From Saprospiraceae bacterium UBA3362 (lineage in GTDB: Bacteria > Bacteroidota > Bacteroidia > Chitinophagales > Saprospiraceae): a stretch of DNA of 27,076 nt. Positions 8,497-16,622 of the stretch are shown in pieces; position 1 is the stretch's first letter; every line of letters begins with the position of its first letter. Below the pieces are notes generated by a model. The model searched no databases and was not told the DNA's origin. It worked only from the letters and a program-made list of their open reading frames with translations. The position numbers and the translations under genes are program-made. The stretch spans positions 1 through 27,076 of the forward strand of contig DEQQ01000087.1 of the NCBI GenBank assembly GCA_002360455.1. The letters are read 5' to 3'.

Positions 8497-9549
8497 ATGG
8501 AATTTTTTCAGAACAAAAACATATCACTAAAAACAATCTCAGTTTTTATTAGCATTTTCGTTCTTATTCTTTTTTCTATTATTTTTTTGTTGATCAAGTC
8601 CGTAGACATAAATGTTTTTAATCTTTGGTATCTCGTTTTCTTTTTAGTTTTTCTTTTTCTTTTTTTCTACCTTACTATACGGTGGATTATTGGACAATTT
8701 ATTTATCGTAAAATAAAAGTAATCTACAAAATCATTACAAAAGATAGAAAAAATAAAAATGCTCAACTTACATTGAACAGCGACGATATTCTTGGAAAAC
8801 TTGCAGAAGATGTAGATGAATACGAACAAGATAGACTCACTCAGATCAACACATTAAAAGTTTCTGAACAATTTCGCAAAGAGTTTTTAGGGAACGTTTC
8901 GCACGAACTTAAAACACCGATTTTCAACCTTCAAGGTTTTTTAGATACTATTTTAGAAAACCCTAACATGGATGAAAAAACTAAATTGCATTACATTCAA
9001 AAAGCCTCCGAAAACACCGAGCGACTCAGTCTTATTGTCCGTGATCTCCTTCTCATTAATCAGTATGAAACCAATTCTCTCAAACTTCAAATCACAGCCT
9101 TTGATATCGTTCAACTCATTGAACATTGTTTCAAAGAATTAGAAACTCAACTTCTCCAAAAATCAATAAAATATTCTATCAAAGAAGGATGTAACGAAGA
9201 AATTACCGTCCATGGAGACCAAGATAAAATCATGGAAGTGCTCAATAATTTAATCAGCAATGCCATTCATTATGGCTTCACAAAAGGTTCTATTCAAATA
9301 GGAATTTACAAACTGGAAAAAAATGTACTTGTGGAGGTAACAGACAATGGTCCCGGAATTGAAGAGGAACATCTGAGTAGATTATTCGAACGCTTTTATA
9401 GAGTGGACAAACACAGAAATAGAGCATTGGGCGGAACAGGATTGGGTCTAAGCATTGTTAAACACATCATAGAATCTCATGGCCAACAGCTCGGTGTAAG
9501 AAGCACAGTGGGCAAAGGAAGTACCTTTTGGTTTACACTTCCCATGTAA
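8497..9549 (+). CDS. PhoR-like membrane sensor histidine kinase
   Basis: The 350-residue protein has two membrane helices (about 13-33 and 42-64) joined by only about eight residues, so no real periplasmic sensor domain exists. A linker of about 65 residues leads to the HisKA domain with phosphoacceptor H136 (VSHELKTP). The ATPase domain follows, with the N-box (N255 in NNLISNA), G1 box (D283 in DNGPG), F-box region (LFERFYR) and G2 box (GTGLGL, 313-318). All catalytic motifs are intact. It lies five bases downstream of the response regulator and surely forms a pair with it. The lack of a periplasmic domain suggests it senses the membrane, or a partner protein, as in PhoR-type kinases (inference). 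Its stop is only 16 bases from the stop of the convergent acyltransferase gene. Confidence 0.93.
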   Translation: MEFFQNKNISLKTISVFISIFVLILFSIIFLLIKSVDINVFNLWYLVFFLVFLFLFFYLTIRWIIGQFIYRKIKVIYKIITKDRKNKNAQLTLNSDDILGKLAEDVDEYEQDRLTQINTLKVSEQFRKEFLGNVSHELKTPIFNLQGFLDTILENPNMDEKTKLHYIQKASENTERLSLIVRDLLLINQYETNSLKLQITAFDIVQLIEHCFKELETQLLQKSIKYSIKEGCNEEITVHGDQDKIMEVLNNLISNAIHYGFTKGSIQIGIYKLEKNVLVEVTDNGPGIEEEHLSRLFERFYRVDKHRNRALGGTGLGLSIVKHIIESHGQQLGVRSTVGKGSTFWFTLPM

Positions 9550-9565
9550 AAATGATTTGCATAAA

Positions 9566-10426
9566 TCAAGAATTTCTTTGATGCTTCCAACGCTTATGCG
9601 TCCACAACCAATTGGGCGGATATTGTCTTATGGTAGTCTCTAGCATTCCCATATAATCTTGAGTGATCGTATTGTTTTCTGAAATTGGAGTTGATGCAAT
9701 TTCCACAAATTTAGTTTCATAATAGCCTCTTTTTAGCCTGTTGATTTCACAATAGTAAACAGGCAACTGAAATCTTGTAGAATACTTATTCAAGCCATGC
9801 AAACAGGCTGTGTCCTGCCCAAAAAAATCGACCCAAATGGCATCTTTAGAATTGGAAGGATTTTGGTCACTCATCATAATGATCAACTTTCCCTTCTCTA
9901 TCTCTTCTTCCATAGTTCTTGTAAGTTGAATTGGAATCAACTGCATTCCTGAGTCCGCTCTCCTTCTCTTTAAATCTTCTTCTATCCTGTGATTGGATAG
10001 AGGTTTATAAATACCAATGGCTCGACCGGGAAAATGATATCCAAATGACAAAACTCCCCACTCCCAATTGGCATAATGTATGGCCGCAATGATAATGGAT
10101 TGATTGGTTTCCAATATCGATTTCAGTTTTTCTGTTCCATGCATCGGATATCGCCGCATTAGTTCTTCCTTAGTTAAGCTCAACCCTTTGACACCCTCCA
10201 AGAAAATATCAGCCAAATTCTTATAACTCTCAGAAACTAGTCTGTGGAGTTCCATTTGACTTAAATCCGGAAAACATTTTTTCAAATTTCCTTCCACTGT
10301 CGTCCTTCTGTATCGAATGAGGTATTGCAAAATAATCCTAAGAAAATCCGACAATCTATACAGAATAAAAAAGGGAGTTATCTTAAATAACCAAACTAAA
10401 ACTCGATAGGCTAAATAGGCAACCAT
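9566..10426 (-). CDS. LpxL/HtrB-like lipid A acyltransferase
   Basis: The 286-residue product belongs to the lysophospholipid/lipid A acyltransferase family (LpxL, LpxM, HtrB), which adds a secondary acyl chain to lipid A precursors at the inner membrane. The N-terminal helix (about 3-35) anchors it. The catalytic HX4E motif is H117-YANW-E122. A GRAIGIYKPL block (substrate pocket) and a C-terminal LWTHKRWK signature match the family, and the length is normal. I place the start at the ATG at 10426 (MVAYLAY), where the family's hydrophobic N-terminus begins; a TTG nine codons upstream is possible. The gene diverges from the GH92 mannosidase, leaving 86 bases for both promoters. Which acyl chain it transfers is not predictable. 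Confidence 0.9.
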   Translation of the reverse strand: MVAYLAYRVLVWLFKITPFFILYRLSDFLRIILQYLIRYRRTTVEGNLKKCFPDLSQMELHRLVSESYKNLADIFLEGVKGLSLTKEELMRRYPMHGTEKLKSILETNQSIIIAAIHYANWEWGVLSFGYHFPGRAIGIYKPLSNHRIEEDLKRRRADSGMQLIPIQLTRTMEEEIEKGKLIIMMSDQNPSNSKDAIWVDFFGQDTACLHGLNKYSTRFQLPVYYCEINRLKRGYYETKFVEIASTPISENNTITQDYMGMLETTIRQYPPNWLWTHKRWKHQRNS

Positions 10427-10483
10427 AACACAAAAATAAGGATAGCAATCCAAATAAAATGCAGAATAATTTACACTTTAGAT

Positions 10484-10491
10484 TAATTTTG
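10484..10491 (+). promoter_or_regulatory. Candidate -7 element for the GH92 gene
   Basis: TAATTTTG matches TAnnTTTG and sits 22 bases before the mannosidase ATG, giving a leader of about 15 bases. No clear TTTG is present at the -33 distance. Confidence 0.4.
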
Positions 10492-10512
10492 TAAATCAAT
10501 TCTTCAAACCTA

Positions 10513-13464
10513 ATGTACTTTCTAAAATCCATCCCACAAAAGCAACTATTGCTTATATCCATTGCCTGTCTTTTTTCAGTGCTAAAAATAAATGCTCAAT
10601 TCGTTCAATGGGTAAACCCACTTATCGGAACAGCAGCGCATGGTCACACTTACCCGGGAGTTTGTACACCCTTTGGTATGGTGCAATGTTCTCCCGACAC
10701 AAGACTCAAAGGATGGGATGGATGCTCCGGATATCATTATTCTGATAGTATTATTTATGGATTTTCTCACACTCATTTATCCGGAACAGGCTGCGAAGAT
10801 TACGGCGACATTCTGCTTATGCCTGGACAAGGAGAATTTTCATTTTCTAATGATGCGTTACAGCCTCATTCTTATCCTTCCGCATTCAATAAAAAAGATG
10901 AACATGCGCAAGCCGGACTTTATACTGTAAAACTCCTAAGAAACAACATTCAGGTTAGCTTAAGCTCTACCCCGCGATCAGGTTTTCATCAATACAAGTT
11001 TTCTCAAGGAAACACAGGATGGCTCATCATTGATCTTGAACACAGAGATAAAACCATACAGCATCAAATCCATTTGGACAATAATAAAAGGATCTCAGGG
11101 TTTAGAATTTCTCAAGCTTGGGCAAAAGAACAACATGTTTACTTTTCTGCTAAAACAAATTTAGCTGTACAATCCATTCAATACAATGAAAATAAAACCA
11201 AAGCCATATTATTTTTTAAATTAAAGAAAGACAAAACTTTAAAAGTGCAATTAGCTTTATCGGCGGTAGATGTACAAGGAGCACAAAAAAATCTAAACCA
11301 AGAATTTACTCAATGGGATCTTGAGAAAACCGTAAACCAAAATCAAACTCAATGGAACTCCATGTTATCAAGGATCCAAATTCATACTCAAGATAATAAA
11401 GCTAAAACTATTTTCTACACAGCATTATATCACAGCTTATTGGCTCCAAATTTGTATCAAGATGCCGACGGACGTTATCGCGGAATGGATTTAAAAGTAC
11501 ATCAAGGCGATCTCAACAATCCTCGCTATACCGTTTTCTCATTATGGGATACTTACAGAGCTGCTCACCCTCTTTACGAGTTGGTATTTCCTGAATGGAA
11601 TCATGCCTTTGTGAAAACATTTTTAGCTATGTTTGAAGAAAGCGGAAGACTTCCTGTTTGGGAACTCGCCGCCAACGAAACCTACTGTATGATCGGCAAT
11701 CACAGCATTCCGGTTATGGCAAACGCACTGATCAATAATAAATCAGACTTCAGTCAAGATGAAATCAATGCCATTTTCAATGCTTGTTATCAAACCTTAG
11801 TAAGTAAAAATTTCTGTTCGCAAGATGAATATAGAAATGCATTCATCGCTTGCAATCAAGCCGGTGAATCGGTTTCCAAAACCATAGAAAATTCTTTGGA
11901 TTATGATGCGCTTGAAAAAATTGCATCCATTGCAACAAACTGCTCTCCCGAAATCAAAAATAATATTTCAATTTGGAAAAATAATTACAAAAATCTGTTT
12001 AATCCCGAGTCCGGCTTTTTTCAAGCTAAACTGAACCATCAATTTATTGCCGGATTCAAACCTGATGAAGTAAATCAACATTATACCGAAGCCAACGCCT
12101 GGCAATATTTATTTGGCGCACATCAAGATGTCAAAGGCATGTTCCAAGCTATGGCCTACAATGCCCAAAAGCCGAATGGCTTTGATGAAGCAAAAATCAA
12201 GTCCAAATTAGATCAATTGTTCTATGGCAGCAGCGCAATGTCCGGCAGAGATCAATCAGATATAACAGGATTGATAGGGCAATACGCTCATGGCAATGAG
12301 CCAAGTCATCATATGGCCTATTTATATCAATTTATTAATTACCCTTATGAAACGCAAAAGATCTTAAAAAAAATTATGACCGAGCTGTACACCGATCAGC
12401 CCGATGGCTTATGTGGAAACGAAGACTGTGGACAAATGTCTGCTTGGTACATTCTAAGCGCTTTAGGAGTTTATCCTGTAAATCCTAATGATACCGAATG
12501 GATATGTGGACTTCCTTTATTTGATGCCGCAGAAATTATTGTGCCAAATAAAAAATCAATTCGATTTTCATCCAACAAAATGAATGGATCCGATTATATG
12601 ATTGCAGTTCAAAAAAACAATATAAAACAATACTCCAATTTCAATTTTACTTATGGAGATCAAATCGAATTTATTTTTGATCAAGATTCTAATGACAGTC
12701 AAATTCAATATAAATGGAAATCTCAAGAAATCAAACAGGAAGCCTTTATTCCAATGGCCTACATCTCAAAAGGAGAATCCGTTTTTAAAGATGAAACCAA
12801 AGTAGAACTCTCTATTCCCAAATTTGATCTCAATGAATACAAAATTATGGTTTCATTAAATAAATTAGATAAAGAATTTAGTGAGTATAAATCTCCAATT
12901 CTCATCAATCAAAACAGTTCCGTATATTTTAAAACCTGCAGAATAAACAATAGCGAATGTAACAGTCCTCAAAAAGCATTTTTTGCCAAGACTCCACGAG
13001 GTTGGCATATAACAATGAAGACAAAGTATGCCAATCAATATCGTGCCAACGGTGACTTTAGCTTGTTTGATGGAATGAAAGGCTCCAACGATTTTAGAGA
13101 TGGTTTCTGGCTAGGATTCCAAGGAAGAGATGTTGAGATTGAATTAAATTCTGATTCTACAATCAATACAAATTTTATGACACTTCGCTTTCTGCAAGAT
13201 CAAAAATCATGGATACTCTTGCCAAAATCAATAACTGTATGGCAAGGCCAATCTCCAAATCAATTGGATCACATGATGTCAGAACCGATTCCTGATATTG
13301 GCCAAAGTGAAGAAATCAAAATTTACGAGCACCGTTTCGCCATCGACCTCACCAAAGGAAAATTTTTTAAACTAAGGATTAACAACGGGGGAAAGTTAGG
13401 CGAATGGCATGCCGGAGCAGGATCTGATTCATGGATCTTTACAGACGAGATCATTTTTGAATAA
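10513..13464 (+). CDS. Secreted GH92 alpha-mannosidase with C-terminal accessory domains
   Basis: The 983-residue protein has a signal peptide (residues 1-28, ending KINAQ) and a GH92 catalytic module (about 31-745). Family hallmarks are the start NPLIGT..HGHTYPG, the PFGM..SPDT block, GFSHTHLSG, the putative acid residue E596 in GNEPSHHMAY, and D638 in GNEDCGQMSAWY. GH92 enzymes are calcium-dependent exo-alpha-mannosidases that trim N-glycan or yeast-mannan side chains; linkage specificity cannot be read here. The protein is about 230 residues longer than a bare GH92. Residues about 750-825 look like a chitobiase/hexosaminidase C-terminal-type domain, and about 830-983 like a discoidin (F5/8 type C) beta-sandwich, which may bind carbohydrate. 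No lipobox and no obvious T9SS tail are visible, so it is probably periplasmic. No SusC/SusD pair is nearby. Confidence 0.92.
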   Translation: MYFLKSIPQKQLLLISIACLFSVLKINAQFVQWVNPLIGTAAHGHTYPGVCTPFGMVQCSPDTRLKGWDGCSGYHYSDSIIYGFSHTHLSGTGCEDYGDILLMPGQGEFSFSNDALQPHSYPSAFNKKDEHAQAGLYTVKLLRNNIQVSLSSTPRSGFHQYKFSQGNTGWLIIDLEHRDKTIQHQIHLDNNKRISGFRISQAWAKEQHVYFSAKTNLAVQSIQYNENKTKAILFFKLKKDKTLKVQLALSAVDVQGAQKNLNQEFTQWDLEKTVNQNQTQWNSMLSRIQIHTQDNKAKTIFYTALYHSLLAPNLYQDADGRYRGMDLKVHQGDLNNPRYTVFSLWDTYRAAHPLYELVFPEWNHAFVKTFLAMFEESGRLPVWELAANETYCMIGNHSIPVMANALINNKSDFSQDEINAIFNACYQTLVSKNFCSQDEYRNAFIACNQAGESVSKTIENSLDYDALEKIASIATNCSPEIKNNISIWKNNYKNLFNPESGFFQAKLNHQFIAGFKPDEVNQHYTEANAWQYLFGAHQDVKGMFQAMAYNAQKPNGFDEAKIKSKLDQLFYGSSAMSGRDQSDITGLIGQYAHGNEPSHHMAYLYQFINYPYETQKILKKIMTELYTDQPDGLCGNEDCGQMSAWYILSALGVYPVNPNDTEWICGLPLFDAAEIIVPNKKSIRFSSNKMNGSDYMIAVQKNNIKQYSNFNFTYGDQIEFIFDQDSNDSQIQYKWKSQEIKQEAFIPMAYISKGESVFKDETKVELSIPKFDLNEYKIMVSLNKLDKEFSEYKSPILINQNSSVYFKTCRINNSECNSPQKAFFAKTPRGWHITMKTKYANQYRANGDFSLFDGMKGSNDFRDGFWLGFQGRDVEIELNSDSTINTNFMTLRFLQDQKSWILLPKSITVWQGQSPNQLDHMMSEPIPDIGQSEEIKIYEHRFAIDLTKGKFFKLRINNGGKLGEWHAGAGSDSWIFTDEIIFE

Positions 13465-13640
13465 ATGTCTTCCTCTGCCAAAGCAATGTCCATTACAATA
13501 AAATAAAATTCAAACTAAACTATTCTCTTGCAATAAAACAAGCTAAATCCATGAGAAAATGGAGCATACTTTGTGCTATTTTACCACAATTTTATAATCA
13601 ATGGAGAATAAATAAAATTGAGCCTTTCTGTAATAATTAA

Positions 13641-13672
13641 AAAAGCCCATTGATCTTGTTCAATGGGCTTCC
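13641..13672 (-). terminator. Intrinsic terminator of the outer-membrane barrel gene
   Basis: A perfect 10-bp inverted repeat (AAGCCCATTG / CAATGGGCTT at 13643-13652 and 13661-13670) has an 8-base loop. On the minus strand it is followed by a run of T, so it terminates the barrel gene that ends at 13696. On the plus strand the trailing sequence is less T-rich, but the hairpin may still serve the GH92 transcript. Confidence 0.85.
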
Positions 13673-13695
13673 AAATATTTTGGTTAATTTTATCT

Positions 13696-14406
13696 CTAAA
13701 ATAATATTCCAATACGAATATCTAAAGCATTGAGCAATGCCTTTGATTTTTCTTTGGATCCATCAAAATAGGTTCCACTATCATCGGTAAAATCACTTAT
13801 GTTTCTTCTGTAACGCAAGCCACCGGTCAAATACAAGTCATCACTCAACTCATACTGCCCTCCAATTCCTATAGCCCAAGCCAAGTTGAAAAATGCAACC
13901 TGAGAATTAATTTTCTCTTTATCAGAACTGGAATTGCCTGTTTCAATAATTCCTTTTGCTCCGGTTCTCATTCCCAAGATAAGTTCAGGAGCTTGAATAA
14001 AAAATTTATACTTCCCAATTTCCTTTGACTTAATTTTCAAACCAATGGGAATTTCAAAAAAATTTGCCCTGTAATTCAATACTACCCCGTTTGGCAATGA
14101 ATCTGCTTTGGGGAAATTAAGCTTTGATTCATTCCACAAATTTCCACCCTGCTCATACTTCAGTCTTCCTCCTTGCAATAATGCAAATCCAACTCCTGCA
14201 GTTAGACCAAATCGTTCCCCAAGATCAAACTCCGTTAATAAATTGATCAAATAGCCTGTTTGGTTTCCATCGGCTGTGACTTTGGTATTATCGGTCGATA
14301 ACCAATTTACATTTGGACTGAATACCAAATGAATATTCATCTTATCATCTTGTGAAAATCCCATCAATGGCATCCACAAAGCTATAAGTAAAATAATACG
14401 TTTCAT
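13696..14406 (-). CDS. Outer-membrane beta-barrel protein (PorT/OMP_b-brl-like)
   Basis: The 236-residue protein has a signal peptide (residues 1-19, MKRIILLIALWMPLMGFSQ) followed by an eight-strand-like pattern of alternating residues, with glycine and aromatic girdles such as RFGLTAGVGFALLQGG, AWAIGIGGQYEL and YLTGGLRYRR. It ends in an amphipathic strand with a terminal Phe (IRIGILF), as barrels do. This fits the small outer-membrane barrel families (PorT-like, OMP_b-brl_2) that are numerous in Bacteroidota; no specific function can be given. It is transcribed alone toward the hairpin at 13641-13672. Confidence 0.8.
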   Translation of the reverse strand: MKRIILLIALWMPLMGFSQDDKMNIHLVFSPNVNWLSTDNTKVTADGNQTGYLINLLTEFDLGERFGLTAGVGFALLQGGRLKYEQGGNLWNESKLNFPKADSLPNGVVLNYRANFFEIPIGLKIKSKEIGKYKFFIQAPELILGMRTGAKGIIETGNSSSDKEKINSQVAFFNLAWAIGIGGQYELSDDLYLTGGLRYRRNISDFTDDSGTYFDGSKEKSKALLNALDIRIGILF

Positions 14407-14586
14407 TAGTTTAGTTTTTATTGTGATTGAAATAATTAACTTCTACATTTTTTTCCTTTCATTCTCAGAGCCTATTTCCTCCAAATGATCCATATGATTC
14501 AAATTTAGAATCAATTTCCAGCTAATATTGTCATTGGAATAGTCAAAAATAAGGAAAATTTAGTCATATACAAATCTTTTAGCCCT

Positions 14587-14594
14587 TAGTTTTG
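14587..14594 (+). promoter_or_regulatory. Candidate -7 element for gldB
   Basis: TAGTTTTG fits TAnnTTTG and lies about 68 bases before the chosen gldB ATG. Only a poor -33 candidate (TTTA near 14559) is visible. Confidence 0.3.
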
Positions 14595-14662
14595 TTCTGT
14601 GAAATACCCATTATTATTGAAGACTATTCCAATTAGCATTGTTATCAGAATTAAATTTTGAA

Positions 14663-15757
14663 ATGAAATCTTTATTCCACTTAACCTTCTCATCGCCACA
14701 TATTGCCCTTTTCTATTTTCTTTTGACGTTGAGTCTATTAAATGTCACTACTTCTTGCAAGTTCAAGGAGCTTGATAAAAACCCTGACACCTCTTCCATT
14801 GCGGTCCAATATGAATGGATAAGAACAGAACAGGAACTGTGGCAATCCGACAGCTTTCTATTAGTTAAAAAGCTTTTTGATCTCAAACTAAAACATCCTG
14901 CCTTTTATGAGCTGTACATGAAACAAATTATTGCCTTTAGAGACAGCATAAATCCAAACTCAGCCCAATTTGTTTCCAACTTCAAATCCTTCATCCAAGA
15001 TAGTATTAATCAAGAAATCTACAATCTTTCTCAAACTCTTTACAATGATCTCAGTTTTTTAGATCCTGACCTCAAAGCTTCTATTCAAAATTTAAAGTAT
15101 TATTTTCCTGAATCTGACATTCCTGATTTTTACACCCTATTAAGCGAATTTGGCGTTGGTAGTTTTGTTTTTACAGACGAGAAAGGAAAAGATGCTATTG
15201 GTATTGGTCTTGATTTTTTTCTCGGGCAAAAAATAAATTACTCTTCCCTCGATCCAAAAAATCCAAGTTTCTCCAACTATCTAACTCGCTGTTTTAATCA
15301 AGATCATCTTTTAAGAAAAATATGGGAGCCTTGGGTAGAAGACAAGCTTTCTTCGCCTTCTGGAGAAACCGGTCTGGATATTATGATTCATCGCGGAAAA
15401 AAACTTTACCTCTTATCCAAACTCTGTCCAATGTTACCCGATACTGTTTTGCACGAATACACTCCTACCCAACTTGACTGGTGCAAATCCAGCGAATCGG
15501 CGATTTGGTCATTCTTATTAGATCAAAATTTTCTATACCAAAACGAACCCAATAAAATAAGAAAATACACAGATCCGGCTCCAAGATCTCAAGGTATGCC
15601 GGAAGAATCGCCCGGCAGAACGGCAGAATATATTGGCTTTCAAATTGTCAAATCGTACATGGACAAAAATTCATCCATGACAATGCAGGATTTACTCAAA
15701 AACAATAACTCTCAAGAAATCCTCGAGCAATCCAAGTGGAAGCCCAAATCAAACTAA
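14663..15757 (+). CDS. gldB: GldB-like gliding motility / T9SS-associated lipoprotein
   Basis: The 364-residue product resembles GldB, a lipoprotein needed for gliding in Flavobacterium and conserved in Bacteroidota with the T9SS. Recognisable family blocks are IGIGLDFFLG, the IHRGKKLYLL segment, the YTP.QL.WC...E..IW segment, and near the C-terminus ESPGRTAEYIGFQIVKSYM. An N-terminal hydrophobic stretch ends in TTSC (C32), a plausible though non-canonical lipobox. The ATG at 14663 starts the signal sequence cleanly; an upstream in-frame TTG at 14639 would add eight residues. GldB has a DUF2268-like, peptidase-related fold in profile analyses, but I see no HExxH motif. The gene stands alone, away from gldC, and its stop codon interlocks with that of the convergent reductase. 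Confidence 0.83.
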   Translation: MKSLFHLTFSSPHIALFYFLLTLSLLNVTTSCKFKELDKNPDTSSIAVQYEWIRTEQELWQSDSFLLVKKLFDLKLKHPAFYELYMKQIIAFRDSINPNSAQFVSNFKSFIQDSINQEIYNLSQTLYNDLSFLDPDLKASIQNLKYYFPESDIPDFYTLLSEFGVGSFVFTDEKGKDAIGIGLDFFLGQKINYSSLDPKNPSFSNYLTRCFNQDHLLRKIWEPWVEDKLSSPSGETGLDIMIHRGKKLYLLSKLCPMLPDTVLHEYTPTQLDWCKSSESAIWSFLLDQNFLYQNEPNKIRKYTDPAPRSQGMPEESPGRTAEYIGFQIVKSYMDKNSSMTMQDLLKNNNSQEILEQSKWKPKSN

Positions 15758-16500
15758 CCAAATAATTCGTAACGTATTTGCTCTCTACTTACTTTCATAG
15801 TATTCATCAAATGAGCCACTGACTCATCTATCATTGCGGACCATCCACAAATTAAATACTGAGTATTTTTTGAGGCCGCTTTCTGTTGGCTTAAATAGAC
15901 AGGATGAATGTAACCTAAATGATAATTCAATTTAGATTTTGTTTTAGGGATTTTACTTTCTCTCGAAAAACATACATGAATAGTAAGACGCTCTACAAAA
16001 TGAGCCCAATCTTCCAATTCTTCAAGATACAAAATGGTTTTCTCCGTTTTTGTTCCAAAGTATAAATCTATGGATGGATAAGAATGTCCTTGACTAGAAA
16101 GCTCTTGCAACATAGCTCTAAAAGGTGCAATTCCCGTTCCCGCTGCAAGCATTACAATGCGTTGATCTTTTGCCTTTGGCAAAACAAATGTACCTTCAGG
16201 ACCTTTCAGTTTGACTGTATCGCCTTTATTGATCTCATTGAAAAAATATTCGCTGGCCAAACCATTCTTCTTGTAAGAAATAATAAACTCAACAATATTT
16301 GATCCGTCAAATTGATTGGCAATAGTATAAGAACGCCATCTGTCGATACGCTTTTCGCCAATGGGTAAATCTAAAGTAAAAAATTGCCCGGGATCATAAG
16401 ATAAGGGAACGTCAGATTTAATCTGAAACCAAAATCTATTAATCCCTGTCGCTTCTACCTTTTGCCCTATTAATTCTGCATCATACCAAGAAACCGCCAT
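15754..16500 (-). CDS. Ferredoxin-NADP reductase-like FAD/NAD(P) oxidoreductase
   Basis: The 248-residue product has the two domains of the ferredoxin-NADP reductase superfamily. An N-terminal FAD-binding barrel carries the RxYS-like motif R56-S-Y-T59, and the PGQF segment is at 37-40. The C-terminal NAD(P) domain carries GTGIAPF (121-127), LYFGTKTEK and CGW (218-220). It therefore moves electrons between NAD(P)H and an unidentified partner such as ferredoxin, flavodoxin or an oxygenase component. No 2Fe-2S domain is fused. The ATG at 16500 (MAVSWYDAEL) gives the normal start for the family; the open frame further upstream is not conserved-looking. Its stop overlaps the gldB stop in the four bases CTAA. 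The protein resembles housekeeping Fpr-like enzymes of Bacteroidota. Confidence 0.88.
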   Translation of the reverse strand: MAVSWYDAELIGQKVEATGINRFWFQIKSDVPLSYDPGQFFTLDLPIGEKRIDRWRSYTIANQFDGSNIVEFIISYKKNGLASEYFFNEINKGDTVKLKGPEGTFVLPKAKDQRIVMLAAGTGIAPFRAMLQELSSQGHSYPSIDLYFGTKTEKTILYLEELEDWAHFVERLTIHVCFSRESKIPKTKSKLNYHLGYIHPVYLSQQKAASKNTQYLICGWSAMIDESVAHLMNTMKVSREQIRYELFG

Positions 16501-16600
16501 ATCTAAATATAAACCGCAAAATTTACAAAAAAGTTTTAACATAGCTAAAAATGGCTTGAATTATACCGACTTATGATACTGCTTTATGCTCTTTTATAGC

Positions 16601-16608
16601 TAACTTTG
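16601..16608 (+). promoter_or_regulatory. Candidate -7 element for the flippase operon
   Basis: TAACTTTG is an exact TAnnTTTG match that ends 14 bases before the GTG start at 16623. Transcription would begin about 7-8 bases before the GTG, giving an almost leaderless mRNA. No convincing -33 box is visible. Confidence 0.5.
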
Positions 16609-16622
16609 CACAAAAGTCTTCA

